From an uncultured Bacilli bacterium (GTDB lineage: Bacteria; Bacillota_I; Bacilli_A; RF39; UBA660), in NCBI GenBank assembly GCA_934162195.1, contig CAKPHO010000001.1, positions 62,001-126,000 of the forward strand: a DNA stretch of 64,000 bases. Direction: 5' to 3'. The position numbers were made by a program, and so were the translations under genes. Under the pieces are notes generated by a model. The model was not told where the DNA came from. It saw only the letters and a list, made by a program, of their open reading frames with translations, and did no database searches. This document shows positions 9,170-18,871 of this stretch, piece by piece (within the stretch, counting starts at the first letter, position 1; each line of letters starts with the position of its first letter).

Positions 9170-9390
9170 TAAAAATCACGCCCAAATAAGGACGTGATTA
9201 ACGTGGTACCACCTTAATTTGTGTATATACACCTCAAACAATTAACGCTTGCACACGTATTTACCTACATATCGATAAATCAAAAACTGAAACCATTCGA
9301 GATATAAAATCTTACTTTTTTTCACCATACAAAAGCTCTCTAAAAAGACAAATATATCTTTCTTTTCAATATAATCTTTTCAACTGGTGA
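9170..9390 (-). promoter_or_regulatory. T-box riboswitch leader, probably methionine-specific
   Basis: The minus-strand leader has the T-box core AAGGTGGTACCACG (about 9200-9213) and the stem I GAGAGCT...GGTG elements (about 9324-9340). A terminator follows: a 9-bp stem at 9190-9198/9175-9183 with one G-U pair, then TTTTT. The CCTT of the terminator arm can instead pair with AAGG of the T-box to form the antiterminator. A candidate specifier lies in CGAATGGTTTC (about 9290-9300): AUG (Met) in one register, UGG (Trp) if shifted by one. metG downstream favours Met. Confidence 0.92.
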
Positions 9391-9391
9391 T

Positions 9392-9421
9392 ATTATAACA
9401 CAACAATACTCTAATCTTCAA
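9392..9421 (-). promoter_or_regulatory. SigA-type promoter of the T-box/dut/metG transcript
   Basis: TTGAAG (9416-9421), 18-base spacer, TATAAT (9392-9397) on the minus strand. The -35 box lies in the last codons of spoVT. Confidence 0.7.
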
Positions 9422-9941
9422 GCATTTTCGACAAAAAATTAGCAGCTAATTGACAAATTTTATTATCTTCTTCTTTTATTTTTTCTGTATCAGAAAGTAC
9501 TATAACCAGACCAAGGGCATCACCATTTGATATAATTGTTGATAAACAATAATTACAAGTTATAGCGTGATCGTTTACTAAATACAAAATCTTTTCATTA
9601 CAATCAGTAATATTTACTCTATTTTGAAGGCAATCTATAAGTTGATTACTAATTTGTTTTTCCATAATTTCTTTTTTTAAATTGCCTGCTACTGCTATAA
9701 AAATATCGCTATCGCAAATAATTATATCTTTTTTTAATGACGTATGAATTGATTCAACTAAGTTTTCAGCCATTTCTGTAAGTCTATTCATCTCCGAAAA
9801 TCTTTTTAATATTACGTTATCATTATCTATTAAAATTTCTATATTTTCTCCATCTTTTATTCTTAAATTTTTTCTTATTTCTTTTGGAATTACTATTCTT
9901 CCAAGTTCATCTATTCTTCTTATTACACCCGTCGTTTTCAT
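9411..9941 (-). CDS. spoVT: SpoVT-like AbrB-family transcription regulator
   Basis: 176 aa: an N-terminal AbrB swapped-hairpin DNA-binding domain (MKTTGVIRRIDELGRIVIPK) followed by a GAF-like C-terminal domain (about residues 55-175). This is the SpoVT architecture; AbrB itself lacks the GAF part. In B. subtilis SpoVT tunes SigG-dependent genes in the forespore. There it lies next to mfd, and here it is one gene away. It also sits where abrB is found, next to metG. The start is the ATG after GGAGGAATTT, not the one inside the ribosome site. The CNYC pair near residue 135 may bind metal (inference). Confidence 0.85.
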   Translation of the reverse strand: MKTTGVIRRIDELGRIVIPKEIRKNLRIKDGENIEILIDNDNVILKRFSEMNRLTEMAENLVESIHTSLKKDIIICDSDIFIAVAGNLKKEIMEKQISNQLIDCLQNRVNITDCNEKILYLVNDHAITCNYCLSTIISNGDALGLVIVLSDTEKIKEEDNKICQLAANFLSKMLED

Positions 9942-9989
9942 AAATTCCTCCATCCAATTTTATTTTGTCTAAATGTTTAGAATTTATAC

Positions 9990-10018
9990 TTAACTTTTAT
10001 TAATCTTTGTGTTATAAT
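9990..10018 (+). promoter_or_regulatory. SigA-type promoter of the CBS-pyrophosphatase gene
   Basis: TTAACT (9990-9995), 17-base spacer, TATAAT (10013-10018), 27 bases before the ATG. Confidence 0.6.
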
Positions 10019-10044
10019 TACTTAAATATTCTAGGAGGATTTAA

Positions 10045-11670
10045 ATGAAAAAAATACTTATTTTTGGGCATAAAAAACCAGATACTGATAGTGTAGTTGC
10101 GTCTATTGCATTATCATATTTAAAAAATAAATTAGGTTTTAATACAGAACCAAGAATTTTAGGAGAAATTAATAACGAAACAAAATATATACTAAACTAT
10201 TTTAAAATACCAGTTCCTAAATACCTAAATGACGTTAAATTACAAATTAAAGATGTGAATTATTCTAAAGGATATGAAATTGATGAAAAAAAGTCTATTT
10301 TCAATTGTTATAACTATATCAAAAATAATAAAATAAGTACTTTGCCTATCATTAATTCTAATGGAGAATTTTTGGGCGCTACTAGTATGAAGGATATAGC
10401 TAGAGATTTAATAGAAAATAATAGAGAAGTGTTAAATACATCTTATCAAAACATTATTGAAACTTTAAACGGAAAAGAAATAACTTCTTTTGATGAGGAA
10501 ATAAAAGGAACAATATTAATTGCTGGGTATAAAAGTACAACATTTATTGAAAATGTAGAGTTGGGAAGAAATACTATTTTAATTGTAGGCGATAGACATA
10601 GTATTATAGAATATGCGGTTAAGCAAGGAATAAAAATGATAATCTTAACTAACGGCATTCAAATTAAAGAAGAACATTTGAAAATTGCTAAAGAAAATAA
10701 AGTTAATATCATTTCCACAAATTATAATACATTTAGTGTTTCACAAAAGATTAGCTTATGCAACTACATTTCAACTATAGAAGTTGACAAAAACGTTACT
10801 TATGTATACGAGAATGATGAATTAAATGACTTTATAGAATTAGCCAATAAAACAAAATTCAGCAATTATCCTGTCTTAAATAAAAATAATAAATGTTTAG
10901 GAGTAATTAGACTAGCTGATGCTTCAGAAAAAAATAAACAAAAAGTAATATTGGTTGATCACAATGAATATATGCAAAGCGTTGATGGTATTGATGAAGC
11001 TGAAATATTAGAAATTATAGACCATCATAAAATTAGTGTATCTGATACAAAAATTCCAATTAACTTTAGAAATATGACTGTAGGAAGCACTAGCACAATT
11101 ATTTATTTACTTTTTAAGGAAAATAATATTGAAATGCCATATGAAATTGCTGGAATATTAATGGGGGCTATTCTTTCCGATACACTGTTATTTAAATCTC
11201 CTACTACAACAAATCTAGACAAAGCGATCGTAAGTGATCTTAGTGAAAAAACTAATATCAATTATGAAAATTTTGCATATGAAATGTTTAAAGCAGGATC
11301 TAATATATTAGGCAAGACTCCAGAAGAAATAATATACTCTGACTTTAAAAATTTCACAATTAATAATAGAAAAATTGGGATTGGACAAGTTTCTACATTA
11401 AACCCTGAACATATACTAACAAATCAAAATACTTATATAGAACTATTAAACAAAATAAGTAAAGATTTAAATTATGACATTGTAGCATTATTTATAACTG
11501 ATATTATGAATAATTGCTCACATTGCTTATATAATGAGTCAGCAAAGAATATTTTAGAATCTTGTTTCTCTAATAACTTCTACCAAGGAATTTCACTTCC
11601 TGGGATTATATCTAGAAAAAAACAAATTATTCCTACTATAATGGATGCTTTAGAAAAAGAAAAGGCGTAG
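10045..11670 (+). CDS. ppaC: Manganese-dependent inorganic pyrophosphatase with CBS and DRTGG domains
   Basis: Family II (DHH) pyrophosphatase of the regulated type, 541 aa. N-terminal DHH motif GHKKPDTDS (residues 8-16). A CBS/DRTGG/CBS insert occupies about residues 60-300. The catalytic core then resumes with DHNE and DHHK metal-binding motifs and a DHHA2 domain at the C-terminus. In characterised relatives, AMP and ADP inhibit and diadenosine polyphosphates activate through the CBS pair. It has its own promoter and AGGAGG ribosome site. It is the only gene on the left arm transcribed towards the origin. Confidence 0.9.
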   Translation: MKKILIFGHKKPDTDSVVASIALSYLKNKLGFNTEPRILGEINNETKYILNYFKIPVPKYLNDVKLQIKDVNYSKGYEIDEKKSIFNCYNYIKNNKISTLPIINSNGEFLGATSMKDIARDLIENNREVLNTSYQNIIETLNGKEITSFDEEIKGTILIAGYKSTTFIENVELGRNTILIVGDRHSIIEYAVKQGIKMIILTNGIQIKEEHLKIAKENKVNIISTNYNTFSVSQKISLCNYISTIEVDKNVTYVYENDELNDFIELANKTKFSNYPVLNKNNKCLGVIRLADASEKNKQKVILVDHNEYMQSVDGIDEAEILEIIDHHKISVSDTKIPINFRNMTVGSTSTIIYLLFKENNIEMPYEIAGILMGAILSDTLLFKSPTTTNLDKAIVSDLSEKTNINYENFAYEMFKAGSNILGKTPEEIIYSDFKNFTINNRKIGIGQVSTLNPEHILTNQNTYIELLNKISKDLNYDIVALFITDIMNNCSHCLYNESAKNILESCFSNNFYQGISLPGIISRKKQIIPTIMDALEKEKA

Positions 11671-11706
11671 ACATGATGTAAAAAGTACATCATGTCTACG
11701 CTTTTT
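11661..11706. terminator. Bidirectional terminator shared by ppaC and mfd
   Basis: A perfect 16-bp inverted repeat (11665-11680 with 11686-11701) with a 5-base loop is flanked by A runs on the left and TTTTT on the right, so it works in both directions. Both stop codons lie in the stem. Confidence 0.93.
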
Positions 11707-14700
11707 CTAATACATTTAATAAATCGATCAAATAATAAATAAAATGTTTATCTAAATTAACTATATCTAAAGTTATAACTAATCTCTTAAAACGCATACC
11801 AAATCTAAATTTTCGAGATATCTTAGATAAATTGATGAACAAATCATCAATTTTTATTTTATTTGTTAAATCTACCGGAAGCCATATTTCTATATTGTTT
11901 TTGTTTTGTTTTATATCTTTAATACCCAATTTTTTAGCTTTTTTCTCAAATAATTCCTCATACATATAAATAATAATATCTTCATTTAACTTTCCAAAAC
12001 GATCCTCTAATTGATTTTTGACATCATTTAATTCATCTATATTATTAATATTGTTTATTAGCTTATGAATATATATTTTTAATTCATCTTCTTTTACATA
12101 GTTGTCAGAAATATTTGTTGTTACTTCTATTAAAGGTAACGTTTCACTCTCATTAGTTTCAGGAGTAACAATTCCTTTTTGTCTGTTAATCTCATCATCA
12201 AGTAATTTCATAAACATATCAATACCGACAGAATCTATAAAACCTGATTGTTCACTTCCCAATATATCTCCTGCTCCACGTATAGATAGATCTCTTTTTG
12301 CAATTGCAAAGCCACTACCTAATTCAGTAAATTCTTTTATAGCCTTTAATCTTTTTTCAGCAACTTCAGAAAGTATCTTGTGCTTGTTATACATCAAATA
12401 ACAATAAGCTATACGATTGCTACGGCCGACTCTTCCTCTTAACTGATATAATTGTGATAATCCAAAACGATCTGCATCTATAACAATTAAAGTGTTAACA
12501 TTAGGTATATCAATCCCCGTTTCTATAATTGTTGTACAAACAAGAACATCGCTCTCTTTGTTAATAAATGCCATCATAATATTTTCAAGCTCTGTTTTAT
12601 CCATCTGTCCATGTGCACTTGTTATTCTGGCTTCAGGAACTAGTTTTTGAATTTCATGAATTTTTTCATCCATATTATTAATTTTATTATATAAAATAAA
12701 TACTTGTCCCTGGCGTGCTAATTCTTTATGAATAGCATCTCTAATAATTTGATTATTTTCAGATAATACATACGTCTGTACCGGCAATCTATCAACTGGT
12801 GGTGTTTCAATAACTGATAAATTTTTAATTCCTGACATCGACATTTGTAAAGTTCTAGGAATTGGGGTTGCAGATAGAGTTAGAACATCAATATTGCTTT
12901 TTATTTGTTTTATTTTTTCCTTATGTTTAACACCAAATCTTTGTTCCTCATCAATAATAAGTAAACCTAAGTCTTTATAAGTTATTTGATCATTTAATAA
13001 TTTATGTGTACCAAATACAACATCTATCTTACCATCTTTTAAACCTTCTAATATCTTTGTCGTTTCTTTTGGAGAAACAAAACGATTAAGTAAAGCAATA
13101 TTTATAGGATAATTTTTAAAACGTTCTAAAGCATTTTTATAATGTTGGTTAGATAGTATAGTTGTCGGGCATAAAAAGGCTACTTGTTTACCTGATAAAA
13201 CAGCTTTAAAAACAGATCTAAATGCTACTTCAGTTTTTCCATATCCTACATCTCCACATAATAATCTATCCATTGGAACAATTCTTTCCATATCGTGTTT
13301 AATTTCTTCTGATGCTTTTAACTGATCCTCTGTTGGAGTAAATTCAAATTCATTTTCAAATTCTAATTGATTTTTATCATCTTTCGCAAAGGCAAAACCT
13401 TGAGCATTTTCTCTTTCCGCATAAAGTTTAATGAGATCTCCCGCTATACTTTCAACCTTTTTTTTAACTCTTAACTTTGTCTTTTGCCATTCTGTTCCAT
13501 TTAATTTGTTTAATTTTGGAACAATTCCATCTCCAGATGAGTATTTTGTTATTAGTTCTATTTTCTCAACAGGTATATATAATTTATCACCGTCTTTATA
13601 CTCTATTTGTAAATAATCCTTTTTTAAACCATTTTTATTTAAAGTGGTAAGTCCAAGATATCTACCAATTCCATGAGCATAATGAACAATATAATCACCA
13701 GGATTTAGCTTATCAATGTTTTTTATTTTAGTTCCGATTCTGAAATTACTTTTATACTTAATATTTTTATCTTTTGTATTAAAAATATGACGAGAAGAAA
13801 TAATTATATAGTCTTTATATTCAAAACTATCATTTATTCTTTTTATAATTAAATTTATTTTACCTTCAAATATTTCGTCTTCGTTTGTAACTACAATATT
13901 ATCTGTATCTAAAATTAACTCTAAATTAGTTAATTGATATCTGTTATCTAAGCAAATAATAATAGTTTTCTTATTTTTAATATATTTTTTTAATACAACT
14001 TTTAATTCATCTTTATCTTTAAAGAAAGTATCAAATTCTTTAATATTATAAATGGTTTTATCTGATAATTTTAAATCATCAAAAGATATAAAATTTATAT
14101 ATTTTCCGGGAAATAATTCTTCTAAAGAAAACATATACCTTTTCTCTTTTTCTATCCCTTGTGAAATATTGTATTCAACTATCTCATTTAAAGTTTCTTC
14201 ATATCCTAGTTTTATTTCATTATAATCATTAAATACTGTTAAATCAGAGGCTAAAAAGTCTCTAACACTACTATTTTGTGTACTATCAACAAATACGTTA
14301 TCTGTGTTAGGATATATATATATTTGATCTAATTTTTTTAAACTAAGTTGAGTATTAACATCAAAAATTCTAATACTCTCTATTTCATCATCAAAAAATT
14401 CTAATCGCACCGGATTTTCCATAGATACAGGATATATATCAATTACAAAACCTCTAACCGCAAAATCCCCCGTTTTTTCTACTAAAGTTTCTTTTTCATA
14501 TCCAAGATCTACTAATCTCTCAACTAATTTATTAAAATCAAATGTCTTACCGATTTTTAAATTTAAAATTCCATTAAGAAATCTATCTTTATTGGGAAGG
14601 TATTTTAAATATCCCATTAAATTAGTTATAACTATATAATTATTATCTTTAGATAACTCTATTAGTGTTTCTATTCTTTTTATTTTTAACTCTGGTGATG

Positions 14701-14932
14701 ATGCTAAAACTTCACTAGTTAAAAAGTTATCCATGGGAAATAATAATACTTTTTCTGTATAAGTATTTATATATTGATACAAAGTATTAGCTTCATACAA
14801 ACTATTTGTTACAACTAAAAAACCTTTATTTTTCTTTTTAAGTAATTCATAGCAATACATAGCTTTTAGTTCACTATTTAAACCAACTATATTTGAAGCG
14901 TCAAAATTAAATTTTGAACTTATTATTTTCAT
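11696..14932 (-). CDS. mfd: Transcription-repair coupling factor Mfd
   Basis: DNA translocase that removes RNA polymerase stalled at lesions and recruits UvrA. It has 1078 aa with an N-terminal UvrB-like module, a CarD-like RNA polymerase interaction domain (PGDYIVHYAHGIGRYLGL around residue 415), RecG-type helicase motifs GDVGYGKTE (Walker A), DEEQRFG (Walker B), SATPIPRTL and RGRVGRS, then the C-terminal TRCF domain. The start at 14932 follows AGGAGGTGAG. It lies downstream of pth, as in B. subtilis, with a terminator in between. Confidence 0.97.
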   Translation of the reverse strand: MKIISSKFNFDASNIVGLNSELKAMYCYELLKKKNKGFLVVTNSLYEANTLYQYINTYTEKVLLFPMDNFLTSEVLASSPELKIKRIETLIELSKDNNYIVITNLMGYLKYLPNKDRFLNGILNLKIGKTFDFNKLVERLVDLGYEKETLVEKTGDFAVRGFVIDIYPVSMENPVRLEFFDDEIESIRIFDVNTQLSLKKLDQIYIYPNTDNVFVDSTQNSSVRDFLASDLTVFNDYNEIKLGYEETLNEIVEYNISQGIEKEKRYMFSLEELFPGKYINFISFDDLKLSDKTIYNIKEFDTFFKDKDELKVVLKKYIKNKKTIIICLDNRYQLTNLELILDTDNIVVTNEDEIFEGKINLIIKRINDSFEYKDYIIISSRHIFNTKDKNIKYKSNFRIGTKIKNIDKLNPGDYIVHYAHGIGRYLGLTTLNKNGLKKDYLQIEYKDGDKLYIPVEKIELITKYSSGDGIVPKLNKLNGTEWQKTKLRVKKKVESIAGDLIKLYAERENAQGFAFAKDDKNQLEFENEFEFTPTEDQLKASEEIKHDMERIVPMDRLLCGDVGYGKTEVAFRSVFKAVLSGKQVAFLCPTTILSNQHYKNALERFKNYPINIALLNRFVSPKETTKILEGLKDGKIDVVFGTHKLLNDQITYKDLGLLIIDEEQRFGVKHKEKIKQIKSNIDVLTLSATPIPRTLQMSMSGIKNLSVIETPPVDRLPVQTYVLSENNQIIRDAIHKELARQGQVFILYNKINNMDEKIHEIQKLVPEARITSAHGQMDKTELENIMMAFINKESDVLVCTTIIETGIDIPNVNTLIVIDADRFGLSQLYQLRGRVGRSNRIAYCYLMYNKHKILSEVAEKRLKAIKEFTELGSGFAIAKRDLSIRGAGDILGSEQSGFIDSVGIDMFMKLLDDEINRQKGIVTPETNESETLPLIEVTTNISDNYVKEDELKIYIHKLINNINNIDELNDVKNQLEDRFGKLNEDIIIYMYEELFEKKAKKLGIKDIKQNKNNIEIWLPVDLTNKIKIDDLFINLSKISRKFRFGMRFKRLVITLDIVNLDKHFIYYLIDLLNVLEKA

Positions 14933-14951
14933 TAATACTCACCTCCTAACG

Positions 14952-14976
14952 ACAAAAATGATACATTTGTATCATT
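14952..14976 (-). terminator. Terminator between pth and mfd
   Basis: An 8-bp inverted repeat (14969-14976 with 14957-14964), 4-base loop, with a TTTTTG tail on the minus strand. It overlaps the pth stop codon. Confidence 0.6.
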
Positions 14977-15538
14977 AGTTCTTTTTATTATATTTATTCA
15001 TTAATCTATCAAAATCCATTGAAAGAAAATCATCAATTATATTAGCGCTAATTTTAATAGCATGTTCTAAAATATCATACTCTTCTCTAGAAAATTTTCC
15101 TAAAACATAATCTTTTGTTTCAATACTTTTATCATTTGATATACCTATCTTTAAACGTTTATAATTATTACTTCCAAGATTTGATTCTATATTTCTAAGT
15201 CCATTATGTCCACCACAACTACCGTGTTCGCGAAGTTTAATTTTTCCGATTGATAAATCTAAATCATCATTAATAATAAGAATATCGTCAATATTTATTT
15301 TATAAAATTTAACATAATCTCTAACCACTTCGCCAGAAAGATTCATGTATTTTTGAGGTTTCAAAAACATAACTTTTTCATTATTTATTGAAGTTTCACA
15401 ATATAGCCCATTAAATTTATTTTTATTAAACTCTAAACCTTTATGTGAAACATAATTATCAACAACCATAAATCCTACATTATGCCTTGTCTTTTCATAT
15501 TCACGTCCTGGATTTCCTAATCCAACAATTAATTTCAT
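14975..15538 (-). CDS. pth: Peptidyl-tRNA hydrolase
   Basis: Recycles tRNA from peptidyl-tRNA released during translation. 187 aa with the family N-terminus LIVGLGNPGREYEKTRHNVGF (catalytic His in RHNVGF), FLKPQKYMNLSG and DDLDL...GGHNGLRN. The start lies 7 bases after the rsmI stop, which suggests cotranscription. Confidence 0.97.
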   Translation of the reverse strand: MKLIVGLGNPGREYEKTRHNVGFMVVDNYVSHKGLEFNKNKFNGLYCETSINNEKVMFLKPQKYMNLSGEVVRDYVKFYKINIDDILIINDDLDLSIGKIKLREHGSCGGHNGLRNIESNLGSNNYKRLKIGISNDKSIETKDYVLGKFSREEYDILEHAIKISANIIDDFLSMDFDRLMNKYNKKN

Positions 15539-15545
15539 AATTCAC

Positions 15546-16388
15546 CTACTTACTTATATTGTGATAAATATTATATATTTCTTTTTTTGCAACATTTCTA
15601 TCCTTTGCAACTAACTTTATAGCATCATTAACGCTATTTCCTTCTTTGATATAAGCAGTAACATGCTCTGCTACACTTATATTTGTATAATCAACACAAT
15701 CAGTATTTCCTTCAACAACTACAACAAATTCACCTTTTATATTATCAAATTTATCTATAACATCAACAATTGTTCCTCGCACGACTTCTTCATATTTTTT
15801 ACTTATTTCTTTAGAAATAGAAATTCGCCTATTTCCAAAAACTTTATAGATATCTTCCAAAGTTTCTTTTAATCGATGAGGTGATTCGTAAAAAATTATA
15901 GTTGCTTTTTCTTTTTTTAATTCTTCAAGTTCTTTGTTTTTTTTAGATTGTTTACTATTTAAAAACCCATAAAATAAAAATGGCGATGGATTAAGTCCAG
16001 ACGTAATTAAAGCAGGAATAAGTGCCGTAGGTCCTGGAAGACCAACTACATTATATCCTTTTTCGATAGCAATTTTTACTAAATCATAACCGGGATCACT
16101 TATAATCGGAGTGCCTCTATCTGTAACAATACCAACATCATGCCCATCATCTAAATATTTTAAAAACTTATCTTTATTTTCTTTTTCATTATATTCATGA
16201 CTTGATATAAGTTTTTTCTTAATATTTAAGTGATTTAGTAACAATGATGTAACTCTAGTATCTTCAGAAAAAATTACCTCTACCATTTTTAATGTATTAA
16301 CAGCTCTTAATGTAATATCTTCCAAATTTCCGATTGGAGTTGGAATTAAATATACGGTTGGGCTTCCATCGTAACTTTTTTGAAACAT
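15546..16388 (-). CDS. rsmI: 16S rRNA 2'-O-ribose C1402 methyltransferase RsmI
   Basis: SAM-dependent tetrapyrrole-methylase-fold enzyme. It has the hallmark VYLIPTPIGNLEDITLRA near the N-terminus, EDTRVT, VTDRGTPIISDPG and GLPGPTALIPAL. 280 aa. A GTG start at 16397 overlaps both the ribosome site and the trmN6 stop, so the ATG at 16388 is preferred. Translationally linked to trmN6. Confidence 0.96.
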   Translation of the reverse strand: MFQKSYDGSPTVYLIPTPIGNLEDITLRAVNTLKMVEVIFSEDTRVTSLLLNHLNIKKKLISSHEYNEKENKDKFLKYLDDGHDVGIVTDRGTPIISDPGYDLVKIAIEKGYNVVGLPGPTALIPALITSGLNPSPFLFYGFLNSKQSKKNKELEELKKEKATIIFYESPHRLKETLEDIYKVFGNRRISISKEISKKYEEVVRGTIVDVIDKFDNIKGEFVVVVEGNTDCVDYTNISVAEHVTAYIKEGNSVNDAIKLVAKDRNVAKKEIYNIYHNISK

Positions 16389-16393
16389 ACTTT

Positions 16394-17116
16394 TCACCTC
16401 TCAAAATATTTTAAAACTTCTTTTGTATATTTTCCATTTTCATCATGAACAATTAAATTTTCTAGAATTTTTAAACCTGGATTTCCATTTTTTCTACCTT
16501 CAACCAAGACCATATTAGCCTCTTTTCCTATTTTAGGATAAATAAACCTTATTTTTTTAGGCTCGATATTATGGTTTCGCATTGAACATAAAATATCTAC
16601 TAATCTATCAGGTCTATGAACGATTGCGACCACACCATTATTTTTCAATAATTTTCTAGATATTTTAAATAAATCTTCTAAATTTAATTTTACTTCATGG
16701 CGTGCGATTGTTTTTGCATCATTTTTATTTAATTTAGATTGTTCACATACTTTAAAAAATGGTGGATTACAAGTTATCACATCAAATGAATCACTTTCTA
16801 TATTTTTACTTAACTCATTTATATCATCATTTATTATTCTTATCTGTTCTAAAAGATTATTCTCTAAAACTGACTCTTTTGCTAGTTCAGCGATATCCTT
16901 TTGAATTTCTACACCAATTATTTTAGCATTTGTTTTTGTAGATAAAATAAGTGGAATCGGTCCATTTCCACAGCCTATATCCATTATTTTTGTTATATTT
17001 TTATTTAAAGTAACAAAATTAGGTAATAAAACCGAATCTAAAGAAAAATTAAAACTTTCTGTATCTTGAAAAATATACATGTCATTATATCCTAATAAAT
17101 AGTTTTTAACTTTCAT
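16394..17116 (-). CDS. trmN6: tRNA1(Val) adenine-N6 methyltransferase (TrmN6/YabB type)
   Basis: 240 aa class I methyltransferase. SAM motif MDIGCGNGPIPL at about residues 45-56 and the N6-adenine signature NPPFF at about 116-120. Members of this group modify A37 of tRNA1(Val) in E. coli; the substrate here is inferred. It overlaps ricT by 11 bases. The order matches B. subtilis yaaT-yabA-yabB-yabC, with the yabA and GIY-YIG genes lost. Confidence 0.88.
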   Translation of the reverse strand: MKVKNYLLGYNDMYIFQDTESFNFSLDSVLLPNFVTLNKNITKIMDIGCGNGPIPLILSTKTNAKIIGVEIQKDIAELAKESVLENNLLEQIRIINDDINELSKNIESDSFDVITCNPPFFKVCEQSKLNKNDAKTIARHEVKLNLEDLFKISRKLLKNNGVVAIVHRPDRLVDILCSMRNHNIEPKKIRFIYPKIGKEANMVLVEGRKNGNPGLKILENLIVHDENGKYTKEVLKYFER

Positions 17117-17897
17117 CTTCTAATTGAACCTCTATAACTCCTATTTTAGGAACATCTACTGAATATCTCTTATTTAAAATATCTAAATTTATTACTTTTC
17201 CTTCACCTTTTTCTGTTGAAATAGTTTGTCCAACTTTTGGTAAACCTTTTCTACAACATTTATAATTTTCATCTTCGTATTTTAAACAGCACAATAAACG
17301 ACCACATAAACCATTTATTTTAGAGGGGTTAAGTGCTATATTTTGATTTTTTGCCATATTGATAGAAACAGAATCTAAATCTTTTAAAAATCTAGAACAA
17401 CACAATTGTTGACCACACAAACCACATCCACCAACTTCTTTTGCTTTATCTCTTGACCCTATTTGTCTTAATTCAATTCTGGTTTTGTATTTATTAGCTA
17501 ATTCTTTAGCTAAATTTCTAAAGTCAATTCTAGCATCTGATAAAAATCTAAAAAGTAATTGTTCATGGTCAAAGGTGTAATGTGCATCTACTAGGGTCAT
17601 ATTCAAATCATGTTTTTCAATTAATTCTCTACAATAAATTAAAGCATTTTTTTCAATTTGTTGATTCTTTTTATTTTTCAAAAAGTCTTCTTTTGTAGCA
17701 ATACGAACTATTTCACTTAGTGGTTTATTATATTTTTTTTCATCTATATTATAATTTTCTAATTCAATTGTACCAAATTCTAAACCTTTTTCTGTTTTTA
17801 CAATTACAGTGATTCCCTTCTTTAATTTTTTGCTATTTGGCAAAAAATTATATACGGTTTTATTATTATTAAATTTAACTCCAACCACTTCTATCAT
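17106..17897 (-). CDS. ricT: PSP1-domain protein RicT (YaaT)
   Basis: 263 aa with a conserved cysteine-rich PSP1 core: CGLCGQQLCCSRFL and INGLCGRLLCCLKYE (about residues 148-215). In B. subtilis YaaT acts with YmcA and YlbF to direct RNase Y and affects sporulation and competence. The cysteines bind iron-sulphur clusters in that complex. It follows holB with a 1-base gap, the usual arrangement. Confidence 0.92.
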   Translation of the reverse strand: MIEVVGVKFNNNKTVYNFLPNSKKLKKGITVIVKTEKGLEFGTIELENYNIDEKKYNKPLSEIVRIATKEDFLKNKKNQQIEKNALIYCRELIEKHDLNMTLVDAHYTFDHEQLLFRFLSDARIDFRNLAKELANKYKTRIELRQIGSRDKAKEVGGCGLCGQQLCCSRFLKDLDSVSINMAKNQNIALNPSKINGLCGRLLCCLKYEDENYKCCRKGLPKVGQTISTEKGEGKVINLDILNKRYSVDVPKIGVIEVQLEDES

Positions 17898-18854
17898 CTA
17901 ATCACCTTCTAACATTAAAATTAATTTATCTAATACTAAATTAAGATTACAATTGTTTTTTAGTCTTTCTTCAATTTTTAATATTATTAATATTTTGTTT
18001 GTCAAGATATCTATATCATTTTTTAAAACTATTAAATCTAGTATATCTTTATTTTCTACAAATATTTTTTCAGACTTAATTATTTTATAATTTAAAGATT
18101 CATTATATATTAAAAGTAAAATTTTTAAATATTCTTGGAATAACAACTTGTCTTTTAAAATTATTGAACATATTTTATTTTCTTTTAATATTGTATCTTT
18201 CTTATTATTTTCTATAGATTCAATAAACTTAATAGCAAAATTTAATATACTTTTGCCTTGTTCATTTTGAATAAATTCCATCTGTTTTGTTTTATCATCA
18301 AATATATAATTTGCTACACGCTCTAAATCCGTATTTCCTATTACTTTTTTTTTATTTACTAATTTTATTTTTTGACACCTTGATGAAATTGTATCAAGCA
18401 ACATCTCAGCATTGTTTACAACTAATATTGCCACTATATTATCTTCTGGTTCTTCTAAAAATTTTAAAATAGAATTAGCTGCAGCTTCATTCATTTTTTC
18501 CGCTTGATCTATAATATATACTTTTGCTGAAGTTGTTAACGCTTTGTTAGAAAATTCTTTTTGAAGACCGTTTAATTGCTCTTTTTTTATCCACATACCA
18601 TCTGGTCTTACTATTTCTAACTCTGTACTATTACCATTATCAATTTGTGTACAAAGATCACAATTTCCACAAAGATTACAATCAACGTTTTTTATAGGGC
18701 ATAGTATGGCTTTAGCAAACGATAGAGCAAAATCATAGCCTCTATAGTAATTATTAGTTTCTATAATGTAAGCATGGGAAATATTTAAACTTTTTAACTG
18801 TCTATATAATATTTCACAAGCTATATGATTATCTGCATAATATTCACTAAGCAT
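17898..18854 (-). CDS. holB: DNA polymerase III subunit delta'
   Basis: Clamp-loader subunit, 318 aa. It has the zinc knuckle CNLCGNCDLC (about residues 60-69), IIDQAEKMNEAAANSILK and the SRC motif in ISSRCQKIK. No functional Walker A, as expected for delta'. It works with DnaX and DnaN, both in this window. The tmk gene that usually precedes it is absent. Confidence 0.93.
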   Translation of the reverse strand: MLSEYYADNHIACEILYRQLKSLNISHAYIIETNNYYRGYDFALSFAKAILCPIKNVDCNLCGNCDLCTQIDNGNSTELEIVRPDGMWIKKEQLNGLQKEFSNKALTTSAKVYIIDQAEKMNEAAANSILKFLEEPEDNIVAILVVNNAEMLLDTISSRCQKIKLVNKKKVIGNTDLERVANYIFDDKTKQMEFIQNEQGKSILNFAIKFIESIENNKKDTILKENKICSIILKDKLLFQEYLKILLLIYNESLNYKIIKSEKIFVENKDILDLIVLKNDIDILTNKILIILKIEERLKNNCNLNLVLDKLILMLEGD

Positions 18855-18871
18855 AACATACTTCCTTTCTA

